Assembly: GCF_000725885.1 (NCBI RefSeq)
Contig: NZ_JODR01000008.1
Span: 62,001 to 126,000 of the forward strand
DNA: 64,000 bases
Source of the DNA: Streptomyces albus subsp. albus
GTDB lineage: Bacteria > Actinomycetota > Actinomycetes > Streptomycetales > Streptomycetaceae
Direction: 5' to 3'
Below, piece by piece: positions 25,587-33,710 of the stretch; positions within the stretch are counted from its first letter, which is position 1, and every line of letters begins with the position of its first letter. Position numbers and translations under genes: made by a program. The notes below the pieces were generated by a model, which saw nothing but the letters and a program-made list of their open reading frames with translations, had not been told where the DNA came from and did no database searches.

Positions 25587-26609
25587 TCACCGGGGCGTGG
25601 TGGGCGGGTCTGCCTCCAAGTCGTCAGGGTGGCCGTCGGTCAGGGCGCGGCCGAGTGCGGTGCGGGCGTACAGGACCTGGTGGCCCACGCGGCAGGAGAC
25701 CAGCAGGCCGGCGTCCCGCAGCGTCGACAGGTGCGCCGAGACGGACGAGGGCGCCAGGCCCAGGCGGGTGGCGAGCGCGGTCGTCGAGGCGGGCTCCTCC
25801 AGCGCCGTGAGGACCGCCGCGCGCCCCCGTCCCAGCAGCCGCACCAGCGCACCCCGGCGATCCGTGCGCGGCGGCGACCACAGGCGCGCGATCCCGCGCG
25901 CCGGGTACAGCACCGCGGCGGGGGCGGGCGCCTCGAACCCGCCCGCCACTCCCGGCCACACGAAGACGCTGGGCACCAGCGTCACCCCCTCGCCCCCGGC
26001 CAGCACCCGGTGGTGCCGGGGCGGACGGTCGATCCGCAGCGTCCCGTCGCACCAGGTGATCTGGGGATGCAGCGAGTCCAGCACCCGGCCCAGACCACCG
26101 TCGGCCAGCTGCCGCGCCCGGTGCGCGACGTCCGCGTCGAGCACCGCCCGCAGCCGGGGCCACTCGGGTGCCAGCAATGTCTCCCACGCACGGGTGACCG
26201 CTGCCGCCAGCGTCGTGACGGCGGCGGCCGGATCGGCGAGCAGCGCGCGGCCCACGGCGGACCCCGCCGCCCCCGGCGTACAGGCCAGCGCACGGGCCAG
26301 CTCCCCCTCCGCGCGGCCCGGATCGGTGGCCCGGATCCGAGCGGCCTCCTCCTCGAAGGAGGCCGTCGGTCCGGCGGGAGCGGGGAAGAGGAAGTCCGGG
26401 GTGTAGCCGTGCCGGGGCATCACCGCCCACAGCGCGTCCAGGGGCAGCGAGCGTACGAGGGGCGCCGCCTCGCGCGCCCAGCGGCGGTGGGGCGCCCCCT
26501 CCGGCGGATGCGCCAGCGCACGCAGTGCCGCCTGTGTCTCCCAGACGGGGGAGAGTGCGAACCGGCAGTTGAGGGGGTCGGCCGGCCCGAAACGGATCGT
26601 GATCGCCAC
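25587..26609 (-). CDS. ArsR-type winged-helix regulator with long N-terminal domain
   Basis: A 340-residue regulator. About 240 N-terminal residues (VAITIRFGPADPLNCRFALS onward) form the DUF5937-like region often found in actinobacterial ArsR proteins. The C-terminal HTH has LVRLLGRGRAAVLTAL, TTALATRLGLAPSSVSAHLS (recognition helix) and a wing ending GHQVLYAR. GTG 26609 is chosen because GGGAGG lies six bases upstream; more upstream frames are shadows. It is divergent from the MFS gene by under 80 bp, the standard layout of a repressor controlling an efflux pump. The effector is unknown. Confidence 0.88.
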   Translation of the reverse strand: MAITIRFGPADPLNCRFALSPVWETQAALRALAHPPEGAPHRRWAREAAPLVRSLPLDALWAVMPRHGYTPDFLFPAPAGPTASFEEEAARIRATDPGRAEGELARALACTPGAAGSAVGRALLADPAAAVTTLAAAVTRAWETLLAPEWPRLRAVLDADVAHRARQLADGGLGRVLDSLHPQITWCDGTLRIDRPPRHHRVLAGGEGVTLVPSVFVWPGVAGGFEAPAPAAVLYPARGIARLWSPPRTDRRGALVRLLGRGRAAVLTALEEPASTTALATRLGLAPSSVSAHLSTLRDAGLLVSCRVGHQVLYARTALGRALTDGHPDDLEADPPTTPR

Positions 26610-26683
26610 CAGTTGCCCTCCCCCCGGATTCGGCCTGCGCCGAAACACTAGGCGGCGCCCCGGTGCCCCGCCAGGCTGCGGCC

Positions 26684-28480
26684 ATGCCCGAACCGGAAGA
26701 GCACGCCACGGCACCGGCCCCTTCCCCGGAGGGCGGACGGACGGTCCCGCCACCCGGGGCCGGACCGACGATTCCTTCGTCCGGGGACGGATCGCTGTCT
26801 CCTTCGGCGGGGGCTGGTCCGGGGGTTTCTTCGTCCGGGGACGGATCGCTGTCTCCTTCGGCGGGGGCTGGTCCGGGGGTTTCTTCGTCCGGGGACGAAC
26901 CGCTAGCTCCTCCGCCCGAGGCTGGTCCGGGGGTCTCTCCGCCCGGGGCCGGATCGCCGGTCACCCCGCCTGCGGAAGGGGCGGACCCTCAGTCCGGGCC
27001 GGAGGCGGGCCGTCCCTCCGGAGGAGTACGCAGCGCCCCGCCCGCTACCGAGACGACGGGCACCCCGCCTCCGGGCGACGGCGCCCATCCCCTGCACGCG
27101 GCCGACGAGGCTGCCACCCCGCCCCCGGGCGACAGCGCCCGTCCCCCGCACGCCGCCGATGCCGCCACCCCACCCCCAGGCGACGGCCCCGCGGTCCCGG
27201 GCCCGGCCGGCAACGCCACCACCCCGGCCGAGAAGGCCACCTACGGTTCGCTCTTCCGGGTGCGGGAGTTCCGGGCTGTGTTCGCCGCGCATGTGCTCTC
27301 GCTTCTGGGGACGGTCGTGGCGGGGCTGGCGCTGCCGGTGCTCATCTATCAGCACACGTCCTCGCCCCTGCTGACGGCCCTCACCTTCGCACTGGGCTTC
27401 CTGCCCAACGCGGTGGGCGGAGTGGCCCTGGCCCCGGTCGCGGACCGGTTCGCCGCGCGTCGGGTGCTGGTCGCCTGCGATCTGTTCAGCGCGGCCGGGG
27501 TCGCGCTGATGCTGCTGCCGCACGCCCATGTCGCGCTCCTGCTGGCGCTGCGCGCGGCCGTCGCGTTCGTGCAGCCGCTGTTCACGGGCGTACGGGCGGC
27601 CAGCCTGGGCGCGATCCTGCCGGGCCAGGACGCGTTCGTGCTGGGCCGTTCGCTGATCCGGGTGGTGGCGCAGAGCGCGCAGATCGTCGGCAACGCGGCC
27701 ACGGGGCTGCTGCTGGTGGTGGTGACGCCCCGCACGGCGCTGGTGCTGACCGTGGCAGGGTTCCTGGGTTCGGCGCTGCTGCTGCGGACGGGCACCCGGC
27801 TGCGTCCGCCACTGGCGCGCGCCGCGGCGCGGACGACGGCCGGCACCCGGCGGCTGCTGGCCGACCGGAAGGTGCGGGCGTTGCTGCTGCTGTGCTGGCT
27901 GCCGCCCACGTTCGCCGTCGTCCCGGAGGCGCTGGCCGCGCCGTACGCGGACGGGCTGGGGGCCGGGCCGGCCGGGGTGGGGCTGCTGCTGGCGGCCGGG
28001 CCCGTGGGCAGCGTCGTCGGCGAGCTGGCGGTGGGTACGCTGCTGCGCCCGGCGGCCCGGGAACGTCTCGTCCTGCCGCTGGCCTCGGTCCTGCTGCTGC
28101 CGCTGCTGGTCTTCCTGCTGCATCCGGCGCTGCCGCTGGCGCTGGCGGCCCTGTGTCTGTCCGGTATGGGCATGGGCTACACGCTGGGGCTGGACCGCTG
28201 GTTCTTCGACGCGGCGCCCGAGGAGCTGCGGGGCCGGGCACTGACGGTGATGACGGCGGGCCTGATGAGCGCCCAGGGGATGGGCATGGCCGCGGGCGGC
28301 GCGCTGGCGGAGTTCCTGCCCGCGCATCTGGCGATCGTGCTGACGGGTGTGGTGGGCACGGTGTGTGTCGCGGTGAACGCCCGGAACGTGAGACGGCTTC
28401 TGCGGGGCTTCGACCGGCCGGTAGGGTCGAGGCGTGCCGAAGCCGCTCAGTCTGTCGTTCGATCCGATCGCCCGTGCTGA
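26684..28480 (+). CDS. MFS efflux transporter with repetitive disordered N-terminus
   Basis: About 598 residues from ATG 26684 (GTG 26663 would add seven). Residues 1-180 are Pro/Gly/Ser/Ala-rich with an 18-residue tandem repeat and carry lower third-position GC than the rest. The transporter proper starts at YGSLFRVREFRAVFAAHVLS and has about 12 membrane helices, including AGLALPVLIYQHTSSPLL and LAPVADRFAARRVLVACDL (the MFS loop 2-3 motif). Divergent ArsR regulator and a MarR gene overlapping its 3' end suggest drug or toxin export. The true start could lie further downstream, since neither candidate has a strong ribosome site. Confidence 0.82.
   Translation: MPEPEEHATAPAPSPEGGRTVPPPGAGPTIPSSGDGSLSPSAGAGPGVSSSGDGSLSPSAGAGPGVSSSGDEPLAPPPEAGPGVSPPGAGSPVTPPAEGADPQSGPEAGRPSGGVRSAPPATETTGTPPPGDGAHPLHAADEAATPPPGDSARPPHAADAATPPPGDGPAVPGPAGNATTPAEKATYGSLFRVREFRAVFAAHVLSLLGTVVAGLALPVLIYQHTSSPLLTALTFALGFLPNAVGGVALAPVADRFAARRVLVACDLFSAAGVALMLLPHAHVALLLALRAAVAFVQPLFTGVRAASLGAILPGQDAFVLGRSLIRVVAQSAQIVGNAATGLLLVVVTPRTALVLTVAGFLGSALLLRTGTRLRPPLARAAARTTAGTRRLLADRKVRALLLLCWLPPTFAVVPEALAAPYADGLGAGPAGVGLLLAAGPVGSVVGELAVGTLLRPAARERLVLPLASVLLLPLLVFLLHPALPLALAALCLSGMGMGYTLGLDRWFFDAAPEELRGRALTVMTAGLMSAQGMGMAAGGALAEFLPAHLAIVLTGVVGTVCVAVNARNVRRLLRGFDRPVGSRRAEAAQSVVRSDRPC
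26776..26883 (+). repeat. 54-bp tandem repeat (two copies plus a diverged third) in MFS N-terminus
   Basis: Bases 26776-26829 and 26830-26883 are near-identical and encode SSGDGSLSPSAGAGPGVS twice; a third, diverged unit follows from 26884. Confidence 0.9.
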
Positions 28481-28952
28481 TGAGCACTGGAAGCAGCGAT
28501 GGGGGTCGGTGCCGTCCATGGCCGCGATCACGTCGATCATGCGGGCGCAGCAGATCCTGCTGTCCGAGGTGGACGCGGTGGTCAAACCGTACGGGCTGAC
28601 GTTCGCGCGGTACGAGGCGCTGGTGCTGCTCACCTTCTCGCAGAAGGGCGAGCTGCCGATGTCCAAGATCGGGGAGCGGCTGATGGTGCACCCGACCTCG
28701 GTGACCAACACGGTCGACAGGCTCCAGGCGGCGGGCTTCGTCGAGAAGCGGCCCAATCCCAACGACGGGCGCGGCACCCTGGCCGCCATCACGGACAAGG
28801 GCCGCGAGGTGTGCGACGCGGCGACCCGGGAACTGATGGCGATGGATTTCGGGCTCGGCGTCTACGACGCGGGGCAGCTGGAGGAGATCTTCCGGCTGTT
28901 CCGTCCGCTGCGGGTGGCGGCCGGGGACTTCGCCGACGACCCGGTCGGCTGA
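28434..28952 (+). CDS. MarR-family transcriptional regulator
   Basis: A 172-residue winged-helix protein. Key parts are LTFARYEALVLLTFSQKGEL, the recognition region PMSKIGERLMVHPTSVTNTV and wing RPNPNDGRGTLAAIT, a classical MarR HPTSVTN helix. It starts at GTG 28434 with AGGG seven bases upstream, 47 bp inside the MFS gene in another frame, so the two are co-transcribed and coupled. It may regulate the exporter operon or the DUF3817 gene that follows. Confidence 0.92.
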   Translation: MPKPLSLSFDPIARADEHWKQRWGSVPSMAAITSIMRAQQILLSEVDAVVKPYGLTFARYEALVLLTFSQKGELPMSKIGERLMVHPTSVTNTVDRLQAAGFVEKRPNPNDGRGTLAAITDKGREVCDAATRELMAMDFGLGVYDAGQLEEIFRLFRPLRVAAGDFADDPVG

Positions 28953-29081
28953 CCGGTCGGCGGGGACGACGGAAGCGGGCGGTGGCCGGGCCGCCACGGG
29001 CGGTGCGACTGCCGTGTGCCGTCCGCCTCTTCGGCGAGGGGGCCCGAAGATCGCCGTCGTCGGCGGGCTACGCTCGATCCC

Positions 29082-29423
29082 ATGAAACGAAGCGTGTTGA
29101 CCCGCTACCGCGTCATGGCGTACGTGACCGCCGTGCTCCTCGTTCTGCTGACGCTCGGCGTGATCGGCAAGTATCTGCTGGGCATGGACGGCGCCGCGGG
29201 CTTCACCAGTGTGGTCGGCATCGCGCACGGCTGGCTCTACATCCTCTATCTGGTCTTCGCCTTCGACCTCGGCCAGAAGGCGAAGTGGCCGCTGGGCAAG
29301 CAGCTGTGGGTGCTGCTGGCCGGCACGGTGCCCACGGCCGCCTTCTTCGTGGAGCGCAAGGTCACCCGCGAGGTCGAGCCGCTGGTCAAGGACGAGCGGC
29401 CGGCGACGGCCGGCGCCGCCTGA
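29082..29423 (+). CDS. DUF3817 membrane protein (paralog of the 24664 gene)
   Basis: A 113-residue protein with three membrane segments: MAYVTAVLLVLLTLGVIGKY, IAHGWLYILYLVFAFDL and LWVLLAGTVPTAAFFVERK. The pattern HG(I/W)L(F/Y)ILY and PT(G/A)xFF match the first copy. ATG 29082 is used rather than 29016, whose added residues are Arg-rich and atypical. It lies 129 bp after marR on the same strand. The function is unknown. Confidence 0.87.
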   Translation: MKRSVLTRYRVMAYVTAVLLVLLTLGVIGKYLLGMDGAAGFTSVVGIAHGWLYILYLVFAFDLGQKAKWPLGKQLWVLLAGTVPTAAFFVERKVTREVEPLVKDERPATAGAA

Positions 29424-29469
29424 GCCTCCTCCCGGCGGTCCGCGCGCAGGGGCGAGGCCCTTCCGCTCG

Positions 29470-29492
29470 GGGTCCGGAGCCACTCCGGACCC
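29470..29492 (+). terminator. Hairpin terminator upstream of icmA
   Basis: Ten-base arms GGGTCCGGAG and CTCCGGACCC with a three-base loop, followed by TTTCC. It separates the MarR/DUF3817 transcript from icmA. Confidence 0.75.
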
Positions 29493-29506
29493 TTTCCTCA
29501 TCGACT

Positions 29507-29528
29507 TTTACTTGGACGTCCTAGTAAA
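29507..29528. promoter_or_regulatory. 22-bp palindromic operator directly upstream of icmA
   Basis: Arms TTTACT and AGTAAA flank the perfect core GGACGTCC; only one base pair of the 22-bp palindrome mismatches. It ends nine bases before the icmA ATG, where a ribosome site would normally be, so a bound regulator would block transcription start or translation access. I recall TTGGACGTCC-type palindromes ahead of other actinobacterial acyl-CoA genes, without being able to verify it. Confidence 0.65.
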
Positions 29529-29537
29529 TTCGGTGGT

Positions 29538-31238
29538 ATGGATGCTGACGCCATCGCACAAGGCCGCCGCCGCTGGCAGGAGCGCTACGACGCCGCACGC
29601 AAGCGCGACGCCGATTTCACCACGCTCAGCGGTGACCCCGTCGAGCCGGTCTACGGACCCCGGGACGGCGACACCGTCACCGGGTTCGAGCGCATCGGGT
29701 GGCCGGGCGAGTTCCCCTTCACCCGCGGACTCCACCCCACCGGATACCGGGGGAGGACCTGGACGATCCGCCAGTTCGCCGGCTTCGGCAACGCCGAGCA
29801 GACGAACGAGCGGTACAAGATGATCCTGGAGGCGGGCGGTGGCGGGCTCTCCGTCGCCTTCGACATGCCGACGCTGATGGGCCGCGACTCGGACGACCCC
29901 CGCTCGCTCGGCGAGGTCGGCCACTGCGGTGTCGCCATCGACTCCGCCGCCGACATGGAGATCCTCTTCCGTGACATCCCGCTCGGTGACGTCACCACCT
30001 CCATGACCATCTCCGGCCCCGCCGTGCCGATCTTCTGCATGTACCTGGTGGCCGCCGAACGGCAGGGCGTCGACCCGGCCGTCCTCAACGGCACTCTCCA
30101 GACGGACATCTTCAAGGAGTACATCGCGCAGAAGGAGTGGCTCTTCCAGCCGGAGCCGCATCTGCGGCTCATCGGCGACCTGATGGAGCACTGCACGCAC
30201 GGCATCCCCGCCTACAAGCCGCTGTCCGTGTCGGGCTACCACATCCGGGAAGCCGGTGCCACGGCCGCGCAGGAGCTGGCCTACACGCTGGCCGACGGTT
30301 TCGGCTACGTCGAGCTCGGTCTCTCCCGCGGCCTGGACGTCAACACCTTCGCGCCCGGTCTGTCGTTCTTCTTCGACGCGCACCTGGACTTCTTCGAGGA
30401 GATCGCCAAGTTCCGTGCGGCGCGCCGCATCTGGGCCCGCTGGTTGCGCGACGTGTACGGCGCCACCAGCGAGAAGGCGCAGTGGCTGCGCTTCCACACG
30501 CAGACCGCCGGTGTCTCGCTGACCGCCCAGCAGCCCTACAACAACGTCGTGCGCACCGCCATAGAGGCCCTCTCCGCCGTCCTGGGCGGCACCAACTCGC
30601 TGCACACCAACGCGCTGGACGAGACACTGGCGCTGCCCAGTGAGCAGGCCGCGGAGATCGCGCTGCGCACCCAGCAGGTCCTCATGGAGGAGACGGGCGT
30701 CACCAACGTCGCCGATCCGCTGGGCGGTTCCTGGTACGTGGAGGCCCTCACCGACCGGATCGAGGCCGACGCGGAGAAGATCTTCGACCAGATCCGCGAG
30801 CGGGGGCGGCGTGCCGTGCCCGACGGGCAGCACCCCATCGGGCCCATGACGTCCGGCATCCTGCGCGGCATCGAGGACGGCTGGTTCACCGGCGAGATCG
30901 CCGAATCGGCGTTCCGCTACCAGCAGGCGCTGGAGAAGAACGACAAGAAGGTCGTCGGCGTCAACTGCCACACCGGGTCCGTCACCGGGGACCTGGAGAT
31001 CCTGCGGGTCAGCCACGAGGTCGAGCGGGAGCAGGTGCGCGCCCTGGCCGCGCGGCGGGCCGAGCGTGACGACGCCGCGGTGCGGACGGCGCTCGCGGCG
31101 ATGGTGGAGGCCGCGCGCGGGACCGGCAACATGATCGGGCCGATGCTCGACGCCGTGCGGGCCGAGGCGACGCTCGGCGAGATCTGCTCGGCCCTCCGCG
31201 ACGAGTGGGGCACCTACACGGAGCCGCCCGTCTTCTGA
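29538..31238 (+). CDS. icmA: Isobutyryl-CoA mutase, large subunit IcmA
   Basis: A 566-residue TIM-barrel subunit of adenosylcobalamin-dependent isobutyryl-CoA mutase, which interconverts isobutyryl-CoA and n-butyryl-CoA, linking valine catabolism to fatty-acid and polyketide precursors. The length equals that recalled for S. cinnamonensis IcmA. Phe80 (in TIRQFAGFG) and Gln198 (in EYIAQKEW) replace the Tyr and Arg of methylmalonyl-CoA mutase, the accepted diagnostic for ICM. The B12-binding small subunit IcmB is not in the window. The upstream palindrome is its likely control site, MeaB at 17506 its chaperone. Its 3' end overlaps the convergent TetR gene by 25 bp. Confidence 0.95.
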   Translation: MDADAIAQGRRRWQERYDAARKRDADFTTLSGDPVEPVYGPRDGDTVTGFERIGWPGEFPFTRGLHPTGYRGRTWTIRQFAGFGNAEQTNERYKMILEAGGGGLSVAFDMPTLMGRDSDDPRSLGEVGHCGVAIDSAADMEILFRDIPLGDVTTSMTISGPAVPIFCMYLVAAERQGVDPAVLNGTLQTDIFKEYIAQKEWLFQPEPHLRLIGDLMEHCTHGIPAYKPLSVSGYHIREAGATAAQELAYTLADGFGYVELGLSRGLDVNTFAPGLSFFFDAHLDFFEEIAKFRAARRIWARWLRDVYGATSEKAQWLRFHTQTAGVSLTAQQPYNNVVRTAIEALSAVLGGTNSLHTNALDETLALPSEQAAEIALRTQQVLMEETGVTNVADPLGGSWYVEALTDRIEADAEKIFDQIRERGRRAVPDGQHPIGPMTSGILRGIEDGWFTGEIAESAFRYQQALEKNDKKVVGVNCHTGSVTGDLEILRVSHEVEREQVRALAARRAERDDAAVRTALAAMVEAARGTGNMIGPMLDAVRAEATLGEICSALRDEWGTYTEPPVF

Positions 31239-31894
31239 GCGGCCCGCTCCGGGAGCGGGTCCGAGGGGGACGAGACGGCGCCCAGGCCCTCCAGGAGGAG
31301 GGTGGTGAAGTGGTGGGCCCAGCTGCGGTCCACGGGGCGGTCGCTCACCAGGGAACGGTGGACGACCGCCCCGGCGATGACGTCGAAGATGAGGTCCACG
31401 ACGCGTGCGGTCTCGCCGTCGTCGGACGAGTCGGGCGGCAGCTCCCCCCGCTGCTGGGCCCGCGCCCGTCCGGCGAGGACCAGCCGTTTCTGGCGGTCCA
31501 CGATGGCCGACCGGATCCGCTGGCGCAGCGCCTCGTCGGTGGTGGACTCGGCCAGTACGGCCATCAGCGCGGTCTTGGTCTCGGGCCGGCGCAGCAGGGC
31601 GGAGAAGGAGAGCACGACGCCTTCCACGTCCGCCCGCAGGCTGCCGCCGTCGGGGAGTTCCAGTTCGTCGAAGAGGACGGCGACCGCGTCGACGACCAGT
31701 TCGCTCTTGGCGGCCCAGCGCCGGTAGAGGGTCGTCTTGGCGACTCCGGCGCGGTGGGCGACCTCGCTCATCGTCAGCCGGCTCCAGCCGAGGTCGACGA
31801 GGGCGGCGCGGGTCGCGTCGAGGATCGCGCGGTCGGCGGCGGCACTCCGGGGGCGTCCGCGTCGTTGGGGGCAGGGGCGGTCGGCGGCGGCCAT
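31214..31894 (-). CDS. TetR-family transcriptional regulator
   Basis: A 226-residue repressor. The N-terminal HTH has RAALVDLGWSRLTMSEVAHR and recognition helix GVAKTTLYRRWAAKSEL; the C-terminal half is a helical ligand domain ending with the conserved SLVSDRPVDRSWAHHFTTLL. The ATG has no ribosome site and may be leaderless. A TACCG/CGGTA palindrome 11 bp upstream suggests autorepression. It overlaps icmA tail to tail, but control of icmA is not demonstrated, since the icmA palindrome is of a different sequence. Confidence 0.92.
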   Translation of the reverse strand: MAAADRPCPQRRGRPRSAAADRAILDATRAALVDLGWSRLTMSEVAHRAGVAKTTLYRRWAAKSELVVDAVAVLFDELELPDGGSLRADVEGVVLSFSALLRRPETKTALMAVLAESTTDEALRQRIRSAIVDRQKRLVLAGRARAQQRGELPPDSSDDGETARVVDLIFDVIAGAVVHRSLVSDRPVDRSWAHHFTTLLLEGLGAVSSPSDPLPERAAQKTGGSV

Positions 31895-31904
31895 GCGCTG
31901 ACCA

Positions 31905-31916
31905 TACCGAGCGGTA
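31905..31916. promoter_or_regulatory. Putative TetR autoregulatory operator
   Basis: TACCGAGCGGTA has five-base arms and a two-base spacer, 11 bp upstream of the TetR ATG within the divergent region shared with the thioredoxin gene. TetR operators commonly have this ACCG-CGGT form. Confidence 0.5.
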
Positions 31917-32119
31917 GGACGGGTGCCGCCGGGCTCGTACCGTGAGGCGGATCACCGCTCGCGGGCGCGGATGTGGTCTTGCGGTGGCGCCGTCCCTTCG
32001 AGTTACGCTACGGCTCGTAGCGGAATGGGTGGCGGACCGGCCACCGCGACAACCACCCGCCAGGTGGGGACCTGGCGACCAGTGCACACACGGCCGCGCG
32101 GAGGGGGGAGACTGGTGCC

Positions 32120-33076
32120 ATGCAGCCACGCAACATGTCCATGAGCGGAGTGGTCGACCTCGCCGCGGTGAAGGCGGCCGGGGAGGCCAAGCAGAAGGCG
32201 GAGCAGGCGCGGGCCGACGCCGCGCAGGGGCGCGGTGCCCCCGCCCCCTCCGGCCTGGTGATCGACGTCAGTGAGGCCACCTTCGAGGCGGAGGTGCTCC
32301 AGCGGTCCGCCGAGGTCCCGGTCGTCATCGACTTCTGGGCCGAGTGGTGCGAGCCGTGCAAGCAGCTCTCGCCGGTGCTGGAGCGGCTCACCCAGGAGTA
32401 CGCGGGCCGGGTGCTGCTCGCCAAGATCGACGTCGACCGGAACCAGATGCTGATGCAGCAGTTCGGCGTCCAGGGCATTCCCGCGGTGTTCGCGGTGGTG
32501 GCCGGGCAGGCGCTGCCGCTGTTCCAGGGCGCCGCTCCCGAGCAGCAGATCCGCGCCACGCTGGACCAGCTCGTCCAGGTGGCCGAGCAGCGTTTCGGCA
32601 TCACCGGTCTGGCCGCCCCTCCGGAGGGTGGCGAGGAGCAGCCGGCCGCGCCGCAGGCCCCGGAGGACCCGGTGCTGGCGGCGGCGCAGGAAGCGCTGGA
32701 CGCCGGTGATCTGTCGGGCGCGATCCAGGCGTACCGCAACAAGCTGACGGACGAGCCGGGCAACGTGGAGGCGAAAGTCGGCCTCGCGATGGCCGAACTC
32801 CTCAGCCGGGTGCGGGAGATGGACGCGCGGCAGGTCCGCAAGGACGCCGCTGACCGCCCGGACGACGTGGCCGCCCAGCTGCAGGTCGCGGACCTGGACA
32901 TGGCGGGCGGTCATGTCGAGGACGCCTTCGGCCGGCTGGTGGACACGGTGCGCCGGACGGCGGGGGAGGACCGGGACGCGGCGCGGGTGCGTCTGCTGGA
33001 GCTGTTCGAGGTGATCGGCGCCGAGGATCCGCGGGTTGTCAGTGCCCGTGCGGCGCTCGCGCGTGCCCTGTTCTGA
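32120..33076 (+). CDS. Thioredoxin-TPR fusion protein (CnoX/YbbN-like)
   Basis: A 318-residue protein. The thioredoxin fold spans about residues 45-150, with the active-site pair Cys77/Cys80 in WAEWCEPCK (Glu replaces the usual Gly) and the cis-Pro in VQGIPAVFAV. The C-terminal 160 residues are helical TPR-like sequence (ALDAGDLSGAIQAYRNKLTD). CnoX proteins act as redox-regulated holdases; a thioredoxin role is also possible. A run of Gs (GGGGGGAG) nine bases before ATG gives a strong start. It is divergent from the TetR gene. Confidence 0.9.
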   Translation: MQPRNMSMSGVVDLAAVKAAGEAKQKAEQARADAAQGRGAPAPSGLVIDVSEATFEAEVLQRSAEVPVVIDFWAEWCEPCKQLSPVLERLTQEYAGRVLLAKIDVDRNQMLMQQFGVQGIPAVFAVVAGQALPLFQGAAPEQQIRATLDQLVQVAEQRFGITGLAAPPEGGEEQPAAPQAPEDPVLAAAQEALDAGDLSGAIQAYRNKLTDEPGNVEAKVGLAMAELLSRVREMDARQVRKDAADRPDDVAAQLQVADLDMAGGHVEDAFGRLVDTVRRTAGEDRDAARVRLLELFEVIGAEDPRVVSARAALARALF

Positions 33077-33710
33077 CCTGCCCGTACCGACGGTCACCCG
33101 CCCGTCGTGACTCATTGATTTAGCGACAACAGCGGCTGCACTTTGCCAAAACTTGGCAATTGCAGCCGCTGTTACTCGTCGTAACGGCAGTGCGTGGAAT
33201 GCATCCGGCGTGCCCGGATTGATGGGCATTGGTACCCGTCGGCCGCCGTGGCGTTCCGTCACCGTCCGAGACCGCGCAGGGGCTCTTCGGTTACCCGTCC
33301 GTTACTCGTAAGTAACGAACCCCTTGTGCCGCGGGCCCTGATGCACCACGATCGGCCACGCTCGGTCCCTCGTCCCACAGCCCGGCAACCATTCGGCGCC
33401 CCGTGGCGATGAGGGGTCCCCACCGGGTGGACAGGGGGGTCCCTGCCGCGGCAGGGCCTGTCCGCACAAAGCAAGGTTGCGCGAGAGCGTGGCCCGTGGT
33501 TGTCGCTCGGGGGTGATCGCCGGCAGCTCGGACGTGTCGTGCCAAGGCCGCCACGTGCGCAGGGTGTTGGCGCTCTCCGTTCCGAGGACGTAGCTCTTCT
33601 CCCTCCCCAGCCTCGAGGCCGGGAGGTACCCCCACGGCAGGAGCGGCCCGCTGAGTACAGGCGGCACGGCTCTCCGAGCCGGAGATGTACGTCCGAGAAG
33701 GAGGAAAGTC
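33077..33710 (+). promoter_or_regulatory. 634-bp intergenic leader rich in inverted repeats
   Basis: No gene is supported here. At 33128-33173, 13-base arms AACAGCGGCTGCA/TGCAGCCGCTGTT enclose a second palindrome, TTGCCAA-AAC-TTGGCAA (33143-33159). This could terminate the thioredoxin gene. Immediately after is GTTAC-TCGTC-GTAAC (33171-33185), then GTTAC at 33290 and GTTACT-CGTA-AGTAAC at 33301-33316. Further down, 33463-33493 contains sequence blocks also found at 63503-63553. The segment before 33711 ends in a strong GGAGGAAAG ribosome site. The leader most likely carries the regulated promoter of the DUF6230 operon. Confidence 0.6.

Noticed and set aside
31214..31894. TetR as the proven repressor of icmA
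   Set aside because: The palindrome upstream of the TetR gene (TACCG/CGGTA) differs from that before icmA (TTTACT/AGTAAA), so the link is not supported by sequence.
29508..32129. 873-residue minus-strand frame across icmA and TetR genes
   Set aside because: Antisense to the clearly identified icmA and in the wrong phase for the TetR gene; Arg/Gly/Asp-biased without motifs.
33194..33412. 72-residue ORF in the DUF6230 leader
   Set aside because: No ribosome site and it overlaps palindromic regulatory sequence; composition is not gene-like.
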